This document shows positions 34,574 to 42,971 of a stretch of 64,000 bases of DNA, piece after piece (the first letter of the stretch is position 1; the number at the start of each line of letters is the position of its first letter). The notes under the pieces are model-generated. The model saw nothing but the letters and a program-made list of their open reading frames with translations. It did no database searches and was not told where the DNA came from. This DNA is from CAYYFX01 sp964571855 (GTDB lineage Bacteria; ARS69), in the NCBI GenBank assembly GCA_964571855.1, contig CAZNDO010000002.1:248001-312000 (forward strand). The letters run 5' to 3'. The position numbers were made by a program, and so were the translations under genes.

Positions 34574-35773
34574 TCAGCTTCCCCGGCGGGCTCCCGACGG
34601 CGGCACGGCGCCCACCGCCACGTCCGGACGCTCCGGCAGGACGCCCCGGGTCCGGGCGCTCTCCGCGCCCGCCCGGCGCACGGCGTCCGCGAGCCGGAGG
34701 AACTCGGCCTCCCGTACGCGTTCGCCCGGCTTGAAGCGGAGCGTCCGCCGGAACGCCGTGTCGGGCGGTACCCAGCATTCCGCCTCGTCCGGGGCCAGGA
34801 TGGACAGCACGGGGATCCGCAGCGACACCGCGAAGTGCAGGAGTTCCGTGTTCCCGGAGAGGAACAGATCGCAGCAGCACGCGAAGGCGTAGACGTCCCG
34901 AAGTCCTCGCAGGGCAACCTCGAGCGGCGGCGTCTTCAGGTGCTTCTTGAAGTCCGCCACGGACGGATCGGCGGGATCGCCGGTCAGGAGGATCGGCACG
35001 GCGCCCCGCATCTTCGCCAGGCGATCCACGAGCCAGGCGAGCTTCTCGGGCGAGGGACGCACGCCGCCGAGCCCGCGCCCGGGATCCACCGCGAGGAACC
35101 ACCCCTCCCGCCCGCGCCGGCGCAGCTCCAGCAGTCGGGCGGCGTACTGCCGATCCGCGTCCGAGACCTCCCACCCCGGGGCGAGGTCCTCCCGCGGAAT
35201 GCCCAGGAACGACAGGAACTCAAGGCTCCGCGCGGGCCGGTACCCGACCGGGGCGGCCGCCGTCACCACGAGGTTGAGTGCGGGATCGCGGGCGTCGGGA
35301 TGCACGCCGACGCGCAGCTTCGCCCCGGACAGCGCCGCGAGGAGTCGCCCGCGCCGCTCGTCGCCGCCGTCCGTGGCGACCGCCACGTCGCAGGCGTGCC
35401 GGCGCAGCGCCTGCACGGTGTCCAGGAACTCGCGCGACAGGATCGGGCGCTCCGGCCACGGGACCACCCCGGAGACCTCGGTGCGTCCCGCCAGCACCTC
35501 GGCGCAGCGCGGCGTGGCCACCACGTGCACGCGCGCCAGACGGAAGCGGCGCCGCAGCGCGCGCGCCGCGGGCACCACGGCCAGCAGGTCCACGAGGTCG
35601 CGCGCCCCGACGAGCAGGATGTCGCGCGTGTGCTCCAGCGATTCGCCGAAGCTCAGCGACGCGCCCGGACCCTTCCGGCCGAGCAGCGTCTCCCCGACAT
35701 GCAGCGCGAGGGGATCGAGCGCGCGCAGCCAGCGGTCGAAGCGTGCGGACGCGGCGTCCCGGGGACTCCTCAT
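34574..35773 (-). CDS. Divergent GT9 family protein
   Basis: A 399-residue protein. ILLVGARDLVDLLAVVPAAR is a degenerate form of the GT9 GD motif (the GD pair is replaced by RD/VD), LAVDPGRGLGGVRPSPEKLA replaces the usual KRWP segment, and DLFLSGNTELLHFAVSLRIP matches the C-terminal NT..LH site. It looks like a GT9 with altered substrate or acceptor binding. The ATG at 35773 overlaps the Minf_1886 stop as ATGA. The function could be core elongation; weak motif conservation leaves open that it is not catalytic. Confidence 0.75.
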   Translation of the reverse strand: MRSPRDAASARFDRWLRALDPLALHVGETLLGRKGPGASLSFGESLEHTRDILLVGARDLVDLLAVVPAARALRRRFRLARVHVVATPRCAEVLAGRTEVSGVVPWPERPILSREFLDTVQALRRHACDVAVATDGGDERRGRLLAALSGAKLRVGVHPDARDPALNLVVTAAAPVGYRPARSLEFLSFLGIPREDLAPGWEVSDADRQYAARLLELRRRGREGWFLAVDPGRGLGGVRPSPEKLAWLVDRLAKMRGAVPILLTGDPADPSVADFKKHLKTPPLEVALRGLRDVYAFACCCDLFLSGNTELLHFAVSLRIPVLSILAPDEAECWVPPDTAFRRTLRFKPGERVREAEFLRLADAVRRAGAESARTRGVLPERPDVAVGAVPPSGARRGS

Positions 35774-36216
35774 GGACGGCTCGACTCCGGGAACGTCGCG
35801 GGGGCGGGCCGCGGGCGCTCGTCGTCCGGACCGCCGAGGCGCTCGCGCCAGTACGACTCCGGCGCGAAGGCGTCGTCGAACGCGTACACGGCGCGGAAGT
35901 CCTCGGGGTGGTCGTCGTCGGTCTTCGACAGGAAACCGGTCTCGACGAGGCGGAACACGATCTCGCCGAAGTCTTCCGTGCGGCGCACGCCCCAGCCGTC
36001 CAGCACGTCGCGCGCCATGGCCCCGAAGCGCTCGCGCGCCAGCCGCCGGATGGCCTCCAGCAGTTCGGGCCCGGACACGTGCGTGCCGGTCGCGAACACC
36101 ACGTGGCTGGCGTACGAGACCGCCTCCCGCGTGAACTCGTACGCGCCCACCGCGAAGCGCGGCGGGCGATCGGCCAGCGCGAGCAGACGGGCCTCGTCCG
36201 GGGAGACGGGGATCAC
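35770..36216 (-). CDS. Minf_1886 family protein
   Basis: A 148-residue soluble protein with the conserved blocks FTREAVSYASHVVFATGTHV, LLEAIRRLARERFGAMARDV, GWGVRRTEDFGEIVFRLVE and GFLSKTDDDHPEDF. These match the Minf_1886 family, known mainly from Planctomycetes and Verrucomicrobia and without a known function. The start is GTG at 36216 with GGAGGAA nine bases upstream. It is the first gene after the promoter-like site at 36270-36298 and is coupled by ATGA to the divergent GT9 gene. Confidence 0.85.
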   Translation of the reverse strand: MIPVSPDEARLLALADRPPRFAVGAYEFTREAVSYASHVVFATGTHVSGPELLEAIRRLARERFGAMARDVLDGWGVRRTEDFGEIVFRLVETGFLSKTDDDHPEDFRAVYAFDDAFAPESYWRERLGGPDDERPRPAPATFPESSRP

Positions 36217-36269
36217 CGCGGGCGTTCCTCCACGATTCGCCGGGACCCCATGGTCCGGCTCATGTCCCG

Positions 36270-36298
36270 GTTATCGGGCCAAGCCTGACAGGAATCAA
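36270..36298 (-). promoter_or_regulatory. Putative promoter upstream of the Minf_1886/LPS core operon
   Basis: On the minus strand TTGATT (36298-36293) and GATAAC (36275-36270) are separated by 17 nt, each matching 4 of 6 consensus positions. The -35 box overlaps the nadB stop codon. It lies in the 78-nt gap before the Minf_1886 gene, the only clear break between the lipid A and core operons. Confidence 0.45.
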
Positions 36299-37908
36299 GC
36301 AGAACCCCCGAGATCGCGCGATTCAAGCCGAAAATCCCCCGCATCCGGGACGATCCAGGTCTCCCGGGGGACCGGATCCGGCTCGGGCCGTTCCACCAGG
36401 AAGTGCAGCCCGCGACTCTCCCCCCGGTGCCGGGCGGAACGGGCCAGGAGCCGGCCCACCAGGGCGATGTTCCGCAACTCGGCCAGGTCGGCGGAGGGGC
36501 GCATCGTCCGGTACAGGTCTTCCGCCCACCGGGCCGACTCCGTCAAGCGCTGGACCGCCCGGTCCAGCCGGTCGACGGAGCGGACCAGCCCCACGTAATC
36601 CCACAGGATCCGGCGGACGCGGTCCCACTCGTGGTCCTGGATCACGCCCACGTCGGCGGCCGGCGGCGCCGCGCCCGGCCCCGGGGGCAACGGCGGCGGC
36701 GGCCCGGCCGGCGGGGGCTCCCGCCGCGACGCCCGGTCCGCGGTCACCAGCGCCTCCAGCAGGGAATTCGACGCCAGCCGGTTCGCTCCGTGCACGCCGG
36801 TGCAGGCCACCTCCCCCGCCGCGGACAGCCCGGGGATCTCGGTGGCCCCGTCCAGGTCCACCGCCACGCCGCCGCACATGTAGTGCGCCGCGGGAACCAC
36901 CGGGATGGGATCCACGCCCGGCCGGATCCCGAACTCGCGGAGCCGCTCGGTGATGGCGGGGAACCGCCTCGCGAACCCGAGCGCGCCGATCGACGACACG
37001 TCGAGGTGCACGTACTTGTCGCCCCGGCTCTTCATCTCGCGATCGATCTCGCGCGCCACGATGTCCCGCGTGGCGAGCGAGCCCAGCTCGTGGCGGCCGC
37101 GCATGAAGTCCTCGCCCGCGAGGTTGCGCAGGATCGCGCCCTCGCCGCGCACCGCCTCCGAGATCAGGAACGACTTCGCCGCCGGGTGGTACAGGCAGGT
37201 GGGATGGAACTGCACGAACTCCAGGTTCACGACGGAGCAGCCCGCGCGCGCCGCCATCGCCACGCCGTCCGCCGTGGCGATGTCCGGGTTCGTCGTGTAC
37301 AGGTACACCTTCCCGCACCCGCCGGTGGCGAGCAGCGTGTGGCGCGCGTGCACGGCGCCCGTCTCCCCCGTGCGCGGGTCCATCCACGTGGCCCCGTGGC
37401 AGCGGCGCGCGCCGTCGCGCCCCTCGCCCACCCACAGGTCCAGCGTGAGGTGGTTCTCGAACAGCGTGATCGCCTTCTCCCGCTCCACGGCGGCCAGGAG
37501 CGTGCGCTCGATCTCGCGGCCGGTCAGGTCGGCGGCGTGCACGATCCGGCGGCGGCTGTGCCCGCCCTCGCGCCCGAGGTCCAGGCGGCCCGGGGCGCTG
37601 AACGTGAAGCCCGCGCCGTGATCGATCAGCTCCCGCACGAGCGCGGGCCCCTCGCGAACCATGGCCTCCACGGCGTCCCGCCGGCACAGGCCCGCCCCGG
37701 ACGCGAGCGTGTCCTGCACGTGCAGGTCGTAGTCGTCGTCGGATCCCATCACGGAGGCCACGCCGCCCTGCGCCCAGTTCGTGCTGGAGTCCGCGCGGTT
37801 CTTCTTGGTGAGGATGATCACCGGACCCCATCGCGCCGCCTTGAGGGCGAACGTCAACCCGGCGATCCCGCTGCCGACCACGAGCGTGACGCACTCCATC
37901 GTCCTCAT
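36295..37908 (-). CDS. nadB: L-aspartate oxidase
   Basis: A 537-residue FAD enzyme that oxidises L-aspartate to iminoaspartate, the first step of bacterial NAD synthesis. The FAD motif VVGSGIAGLTFALKA is at the N-terminus, followed by SSTNWAQGGVASV, HTLLATGGCGKVY, NLEFVQFHPTCLY, SEAVRGEGAILRN and HGANRLASNSLLEAL, all signatures of NadB rather than fumarate reductase. A Pro-rich insert lies at about 385-405. The ATG at 37908 overlaps the lpxK stop as ATGA; an ATG at 37899 is also possible. No nadA or nadC is next to it, so its presence at the end of the lipid A operon is unusual. Confidence 0.95.
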   Translation of the reverse strand: MRTMECVTLVVGSGIAGLTFALKAARWGPVIILTKKNRADSSTNWAQGGVASVMGSDDDYDLHVQDTLASGAGLCRRDAVEAMVREGPALVRELIDHGAGFTFSAPGRLDLGREGGHSRRRIVHAADLTGREIERTLLAAVEREKAITLFENHLTLDLWVGEGRDGARRCHGATWMDPRTGETGAVHARHTLLATGGCGKVYLYTTNPDIATADGVAMAARAGCSVVNLEFVQFHPTCLYHPAAKSFLISEAVRGEGAILRNLAGEDFMRGRHELGSLATRDIVAREIDREMKSRGDKYVHLDVSSIGALGFARRFPAITERLREFGIRPGVDPIPVVPAAHYMCGGVAVDLDGATEIPGLSAAGEVACTGVHGANRLASNSLLEALVTADRASRREPPPAGPPPPLPPGPGAAPPAADVGVIQDHEWDRVRRILWDYVGLVRSVDRLDRAVQRLTESARWAEDLYRTMRPSADLAELRNIALVGRLLARSARHRGESRGLHFLVERPEPDPVPRETWIVPDAGDFRLESRDLGGSA

Positions 37909-38942
37909 CGGTCGGCTCCCCGGCAGGCGGTGCGGATCCTCTCCACGAGAAGCTCGCCCCGTTCGACCTCGACGTCCAGATCGAAGACGCACGGGACGGG
38001 CACGTCGCCCGGGCCGCGCGGCCAGCGCATGCGGTCCTTCGCGGTCGTGGCCAGGACCTCCGCGCCCTCCGCCGCGGCCGCGGCGGCGACGTCGCGGATC
38101 TCTTCCGCGGTGAACGCGTGGTGGTCGCGGTAGCGCGTGGCCCCGGTGAGGGCGAACCCGGCCGCGACCACGCCCCGTTCGAAGGACGCCGGGTCCGCGA
38201 TGCCGGAGACCGCGTGCACGGCCGTGCCCGCGCGCAGCTCCCGGCGGCAGACGGTCACGAGGCGGGCGGCCGCCGTCGCCGGCGCGCCGGGGGGCGGCGG
38301 CGGCGGACCGTCCCCGCGATCGACGCAGAGCACCACGTCGGCGCGGCGCAGGGCGCGGGGCGGCTCGCGCAGCGGGCCCGCCGGCAGGAGCGCGCCGTGC
38401 GCGCGGGCGGCCCGGACGTCCCACAGGACCAGGTCGAACTCGCGGTGCAGCCGGCGGTGCTGGAAGCCGTCGTCCAGGATCAGGAGGCGCGCGCCGCGCG
38501 CGACGGCGAGCGCGGCCGAGCGGGCGCGATCGGTTCCCACGACGACCGGGACCTCCGGGAGCGACCGCGCCAGGAGCACGGGCTCGTCGCCGTCGCGCCG
38601 CGCGTCCGGACGGTCCGGATCCACCACCCGCGGCGCCGCGCCACCGGCGGACCCGTAGCCCCGTGAGAGGATGGCCGGTCCGTCGCCCGCGCGGAGCAGC
38701 GCGGACGCGAGCCACCGGACCAGCGGCGTCTTCCCCGCGCCGCCGGCCGTGAGCGCTCCCACGGACACCACGGGGCACGGCGCGCGCCGCGGGCGCCGCC
38801 ATCCTCCGTCCCAGGCGGCGGCGACGAGGCGCACGCCCGCGCCGTACAGCGCGGCGGCCAGCGCGCGCGGGATGCCGGCGGCGTCGACGTCGCGGTCGGG
38901 AAGCCGCGCGAGTCCGCGCCGATCGCGCACGGGGTGGCTCAT
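37905..38942 (-). CDS. lpxK: Tetraacyldisaccharide 4'-kinase
   Basis: A 345-residue inner-membrane-associated kinase that phosphorylates the 4' position of the lipid A disaccharide. A short hydrophobic N-terminal segment (about 24-44) is followed by Walker A GGAGKT (67-72, K71) within VSVGALTAGGAGKTPLVRWL, LSRGYG, and the DDGFQHRRLHR motif of LpxK. The ATG at 38942 overlaps the waaA stop as ATGA. It sits between waaA and nadB. Confidence 0.94.
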   Translation of the reverse strand: MSHPVRDRRGLARLPDRDVDAAGIPRALAAALYGAGVRLVAAAWDGGWRRPRRAPCPVVSVGALTAGGAGKTPLVRWLASALLRAGDGPAILSRGYGSAGGAAPRVVDPDRPDARRDGDEPVLLARSLPEVPVVVGTDRARSAALAVARGARLLILDDGFQHRRLHREFDLVLWDVRAARAHGALLPAGPLREPPRALRRADVVLCVDRGDGPPPPPPGAPATAAARLVTVCRRELRAGTAVHAVSGIADPASFERGVVAAGFALTGATRYRDHHAFTAEEIRDVAAAAAAEGAEVLATTAKDRMRWPRGPGDVPVPCVFDLDVEVERGELLVERIRTACRGADR

Positions 38943-40165
38943 GCCAGCAGTCCCCGCGAGCGGAAGTGCGCCACCGTGGCCTCCCCCGCGCCGGAGCGCG
39001 CGGCCAGGACCGCGTGCGCGAGGCGTCCCGCGTCGGCCGCACGCCGCGCGTCCCGGAGGAAGGGCTCCACCGCGTCGGCGAGGGCGGCCGCATCCGCCGC
39101 GGTCGTCGCGGCGCCCGCGTCCCGCAGCGCCGTCATCGCGTCCTCGCACGTGGCCACGTGGGGGCCCGTGACGACCGCGCGTCCCGCGCCCGCGGCCTCC
39201 CAGGGGCTGTGTCCGCCCAGCGGCACGAGAGAGCCGCCCACGAAGGCCACCCGCGCGCGGCGGTAGGCTTCGTCCAGCACCCCCATGCGATCCACCAGCA
39301 CGAGGGACCACGCGGCGGCGGGGACCTCGTCGCGCTGCGCCCAGCGCCGCGGCGCCCAGCCGGCGCGCTCCGCGAGCCGCGCCGCCTCCTCGAAGCGGTC
39401 GGGATGGCGCGGCGCGAGGATCAGCCGGCCCTGCGGCAGCCGCGCGCGCAGCGCGTCCGCCGCAGCGAGCACGATCTCCTCCTCGCCCGGCCGCGTGCAC
39501 GCCGCGATCCACGCCGGGGGACCGTCGGGCGGCGGCGTCCACGGCGGGACCGGCCGGTCCTCCTTCAGGTCGCCGGTGACCGCCACGCGCTCCACCGGCG
39601 CGCCGAGCGCGACGAAGCGCTCCGCGTCGACGCCGGTGCGCGCGCCGATCGCGGTCACGCGGCCGAGCACCGCCGCGTACAGCCCCCGCACGCGCCGCTT
39701 GCGCGCGAACCCGCGCTCCGACAGGCGGCCGGACGCGACGCCCCACGGGATGCCGTGCCGCGACAGCTCGTCCAGCAGCGTGGGCCAGAGCTCCGTCTCG
39801 AGCGCCACGAACGCGGACGGGGCGAGACGCGCCAGCGCGCGCCGCACCGGTCCCGGCGCATCCAGCGGCGGGTGGAACGGGCCGAAGTCCGGCGCGAGGG
39901 CGCGGGCGCGCTCCCGCCCCGTGGCGGTCGTCACCGACAGGGCGACCGCGCGCGGCGCGCGGGCGCGCACGGCGACGAGCAGCGCCCCCGCGGCCGCGGT
40001 CTCCCCGACGGAGGCGGCATGGACCCACAGCGGCGCGAGCCCCCCGCCTTCCGGGACGCCCCCGAGCCGCTCGCCGCGGGCGCGGGGGTCCCGCTCGAGG
40101 AGCGCCGGGAGACCCGACGCCGCCGCGGCCGCGCCGAGCGCGCGCCACGCCGAGACCCAGCTCAC
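38939..40165 (-). CDS. waaA: 3-deoxy-D-manno-octulosonic acid transferase
   Basis: A 408-residue GT30 enzyme that transfers Kdo from CMP-Kdo to lipid IVA. The catalytic base is E55 in WVHAASVGE. ETELWPTLL, IAACTRPGEEEIVLAA and VGGSLVPLGGHSPWEAAGAG are diagnostic WaaA blocks. The N-terminal membrane anchor is short and weakly hydrophobic compared with E. coli. The start is GTG at 40165, overlapping the DUF374 stop as GTGA. How many Kdo residues it adds cannot be told. Confidence 0.93.
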   Translation of the reverse strand: MSWVSAWRALGAAAAASGLPALLERDPRARGERLGGVPEGGGLAPLWVHAASVGETAAAGALLVAVRARAPRAVALSVTTATGRERARALAPDFGPFHPPLDAPGPVRRALARLAPSAFVALETELWPTLLDELSRHGIPWGVASGRLSERGFARKRRVRGLYAAVLGRVTAIGARTGVDAERFVALGAPVERVAVTGDLKEDRPVPPWTPPPDGPPAWIAACTRPGEEEIVLAAADALRARLPQGRLILAPRHPDRFEEAARLAERAGWAPRRWAQRDEVPAAAWSLVLVDRMGVLDEAYRRARVAFVGGSLVPLGGHSPWEAAGAGRAVVTGPHVATCEDAMTALRDAGAATTAADAAALADAVEPFLRDARRAADAGRLAHAVLAARSGAGEATVAHFRSRGLLA

Positions 40166-40860
40166 GCCGGCACCCGGTGCGCGGCCGGCGCGGGCCGCGT
40201 CCCCGCGGCGTAGGCACAGGCGTCTTCCTCCACCGCGCGCATCGCGGCCGCCAGTCGCTCCGTGCCGTTGCCCGGCGCCGCCACCTCCGCGCGCGAGAAC
40301 CGCAGCGGCGCGCCGTACACGACCCAGACGTCGGCGAACGGTTTCGGCACGAGGAAGCGGTCCCACGACCGCGCGCGCCACGCGCGCGATGCGCCCGCGC
40401 CGATGGCGACGACCGGGAGGTCCGCGCGCGCGGCGACGACGGCGGCGCCCGGCTCCGCGCTGCCGCGCGGTCCGCGCGGCCCGTCGGGCGTGATCGCGAG
40501 ATCGAAGCCCGCGCGTCCCCGCGCGGCCATCTCCACGACGGCGCGCGCGCCGCCCCGCGTGGAGGAGCCGCGCACGGTGCCGAACCCCAGCGCCTCGATG
40601 ACCCGGGCGATCGTCTCGCCGTCCCGGCTCTCGCTCACGAGCACCTGGATGCGCCGGCCCCGGTGCGCGTACGCCAGCGGCAGGAGGACGCCGTGCGTGG
40701 TGATGTAGAGGACCGGGCCGTGCGCCGCTCGGGCCGCGTCCACGTGCTCCCTTCCGGCGAAGCGGAGGCGCCACGTCGCGCCCAGCGCGCGCACGAGCGC
40801 GGGCCCCACGGTGCGCGCCGCGCCGGTGAGCGTGCCGCCCGCGCGCGAGGAGGACCTCAT
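40162..40860 (-). CDS. Lysophospholipid acyltransferase family protein (DUF374)
   Basis: A 232-residue LPLAT-like protein of the DUF374 group. The conserved histidine is in LYITTHGVLLPLAYA (H56), followed by VLVSESRDGE (73-82), VRGSSTRGGARA (96-107) and AITPDGPRGP (122-131). These proteins often sit next to waaA and are candidates for late (secondary) acylation of lipid A. The ATG at 40860 overlaps the lpxB stop as ATGA. No LpxL or LpxM homologue is in the window, so it is the best local candidate for that step. Confidence 0.85.
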   Translation of the reverse strand: MRSSSRAGGTLTGAARTVGPALVRALGATWRLRFAGREHVDAARAAHGPVLYITTHGVLLPLAYAHRGRRIQVLVSESRDGETIARVIEALGFGTVRGSSTRGGARAVVEMAARGRAGFDLAITPDGPRGPRGSAEPGAAVVAARADLPVVAIGAGASRAWRARSWDRFLVPKPFADVWVVYGAPLRFSRAEVAAPGNGTERLAAAMRAVEEDACAYAAGTRPAPAAHRVPA

Positions 40861-42005
40861 GGCCGCCGCTCCATCGCCGCGAGGACGGCCGCCGCCGCGC
40901 GGTCCGCGGCGCCCGGCGGACCCAGCTTCTCCCGCAGGCCGAGCAGGCGCGCGCGCACGGCGGCGCGGCGCGCCGGATCGTCCAGCAGGTCCGCCGCCCA
41001 CGCCGCGATCGCCGCCGGGTCCACGCCGTCCTGCAGGAACTCGGGGGCCACGTCCTCCCCCGCCACGATGTTCGCGAGCGCGATGCGCGGGATCCGCACC
41101 AGGCGCTTCCCCACGAACCACGTGACGGGCGACGTGCGGTACAGGACCGCGAGCGGCGTTCCCGTCAGGCCGGCCTCGAGCGTGGCGGTGCCGGAGGTCA
41201 CCAGCAGGACGTCCGCCGCGGCCGCGATCTCCGCCAGGGGCCGCTCCGTGAGCGCGACCTCGGCGGCCCCCGCGGGTCCGAGCGCCGCGGCGTACTCCGC
41301 GCGCGGCACGTCGGGCGCCGCGCTCGCCACCACGCGAAGCCCCGGACGCGCGCGCGCCAGCCGCCGCGCCGTCTCGGCCATCGCCGGGAGGATCCGGCGC
41401 ACCTCCTGCGTCCGGCTTCCCGCGAGAAGGCCGAGCAGCGCCGCGTCCGGCGGGACGCCGAGCGCCGCCCGCGCCGCGTCCCGCGCCGGGACGTCCGCGA
41501 CCCCGTCCGCGAGCGGGTGCCCCACGAAGCGGACCGGGATCCCCGCCCGCTCGTACCACGCGACCTCGAACCCGAAGACGACGAGCATCACGTCCACGGC
41601 GCGCGCGATCCGGGGGAGCCGTCCCGCGCCCCACGCCCAGATCTGCGGGCCGATGTAGTAGGCCACCGGGATGCCGCGGTCCCGCGCCTTCCGCGCGATG
41701 CGGAGGTTGAATCCCGGGTAGTCCACGGGCACGACGACGTCGGGCGGCTCGGCGTCGAACAGCCGCGCCAGCCTCCCTTCGAGCGCCGCGAGGCGCGGGA
41801 TCTGCTGCAGCACCTCGGCGAAGCCCATCGCGGAGAGCGCGGCGATGTCCTGCACGATCTCCGCTCCCGCGGCGGCCAGCCGTCGCCCGCCCACGGCGCG
41901 GATGCGGAGGTCCGGCTGCCGCTTCCGGAGCGCGGCGGCCAGACGCGCGGCGGCGGCGTCCCCGGACGGCTCTCCCGTCAGGAAGAGGACGGTGCGTGGC
42001 CCCAC
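40857..42005 (-). CDS. lpxB: Lipid-A-disaccharide synthase
   Basis: A 382-residue GT19 enzyme that joins UDP-diacylglucosamine and lipid X. LFLTGEPSGDAAAARLAAAL is the LpxB N-terminus, with AALSAMGFAEVLQQIPRL, PVDYPGFNLRIARKARDRG, YYIGPQIWAWG and LLAGSRTQEVRRILP following; LLVTSGTATLEAGLTGTPLA is the sugar-nucleotide site. The start is GTG at 42005, inside the end of the Gfo/Idh gene (28-nt overlap). It couples by ATGA to the DUF374 gene. Confidence 0.95.
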   Translation of the reverse strand: MGPRTVLFLTGEPSGDAAAARLAAALRKRQPDLRIRAVGGRRLAAAGAEIVQDIAALSAMGFAEVLQQIPRLAALEGRLARLFDAEPPDVVVPVDYPGFNLRIARKARDRGIPVAYYIGPQIWAWGAGRLPRIARAVDVMLVVFGFEVAWYERAGIPVRFVGHPLADGVADVPARDAARAALGVPPDAALLGLLAGSRTQEVRRILPAMAETARRLARARPGLRVVASAAPDVPRAEYAAALGPAGAAEVALTERPLAEIAAAADVLLVTSGTATLEAGLTGTPLAVLYRTSPVTWFVGKRLVRIPRIALANIVAGEDVAPEFLQDGVDPAAIAAWAADLLDDPARRAAVRARLLGLREKLGPPGAADRAAAAVLAAMERRP

Positions 42006-42964
42006 GGGGCGGCCTCGGCGGTGGCGCGCGTCCAAAGGGCGCGACGCTCCTCGATGGCGGCGCGCACGCGGCCCGCGAGGCGCACGGCCCGCGCGGCGGC
42101 CGCGGCGTCGGGCACGTCCGCGGGCTCGCCGCGCACCGCGGCCGCGAACCCCTCGATCTCGCGCACGAGCGGGTTGTGGCCCTCGGGCCCGCGCTCGACG
42201 TGCCGCGCCACTCCCGGCGCCGTGCCCGGCGTGCGCTCCAGGACCTCGGCCTCCCCCGCCTTGAAGTCCACCGAGAAGTACGCGTCGGCCTGGAACACGC
42301 GCAGCTTCCGTACGGGATCCCGGCTCACGCGGCTCGCGGTCAACCCCACCAGCGCGCCGCCCGGGAACTCCAGCCGCACGTTCGCGATGTCCACGCGATC
42401 CGTGAGCACGGGGACGCCCACCGCCTCCACGCGCTCCGGTTCCGTCCCGAACATCTGCAGCACCAGGTCCAGGTCGTGGATCATGAGGTCCAGGATCACG
42501 TCCACCTCGGTGCCGCGCGGATCGAAGGACGCGAGGCGGTGTCCCTCCGCGAAGCGCGGCGCGCGGATGCGCGGCAGGACACGGAGCCAGGCGCCGTTCA
42601 TCCGCTCGACGTGTCCCACGCGCAGCACGCGGCGGGCGTCCGCGGCGGCCCGGGCCAGCGCGTCGCACTCCGCCTCCGTGGCGGCGAGGGGCTTCTCCAC
42701 GAGCAGGTGCCGGCCCGCGCGCAGGATCTCGACCCCCAGCGGGGCATGCCGGTCCGTGGGCACGGCCAGGACCACCGCGTCGCAGCGGTCCAGCAGCTCC
42801 GGGACGGAATCGGTGAACGGGACGCCCTCGGGCAGGGCATCCCGGCGCGCGGGGTTCACGTCTCCCGCGACCGCCAGCTCCACGCCCGCCGCCTGCCGCG
42901 CGCAGCGTACGTGGTGCAGCCCCATCCGGCCGAGCCCGAGCACGCCGAGTCGGAGGGGCGCCAC
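41978..42964 (-). CDS. Gfo/Idh/MocA oxidoreductase between lpxA and lpxB (GnnA-like candidate)
   Basis: A 328-residue NAD(P)-dependent oxidoreductase. GVLGLGRMGLHHVRCA is the nucleotide-binding loop, LLVEKPLAAT carries the EKP motif, and DLMIHDLDLVLQMFG is the C-terminal catalytic helix. An oxidoreductase at this position is GnnA in organisms that make UDP-GlcNAc3N for lipid A, where it works with the transaminase GnnB. No aminotransferase gene is next to it; the only one in the window is at 6848. The start is GTG at 42964, 7 nt after lpxA. The GnnA role is inferred from synteny. Confidence 0.85.
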   Translation of the reverse strand: MAPLRLGVLGLGRMGLHHVRCARQAAGVELAVAGDVNPARRDALPEGVPFTDSVPELLDRCDAVVLAVPTDRHAPLGVEILRAGRHLLVEKPLAATEAECDALARAAADARRVLRVGHVERMNGAWLRVLPRIRAPRFAEGHRLASFDPRGTEVDVILDLMIHDLDLVLQMFGTEPERVEAVGVPVLTDRVDIANVRLEFPGGALVGLTASRVSRDPVRKLRVFQADAYFSVDFKAGEAEVLERTPGTAPGVARHVERGPEGHNPLVREIEGFAAAVRGEPADVPDAAAAARAVRLAGRVRAAIEERRALWTRATAEAAPWGHAPSSS

Positions 42965-42971
42965 GGCGGAC

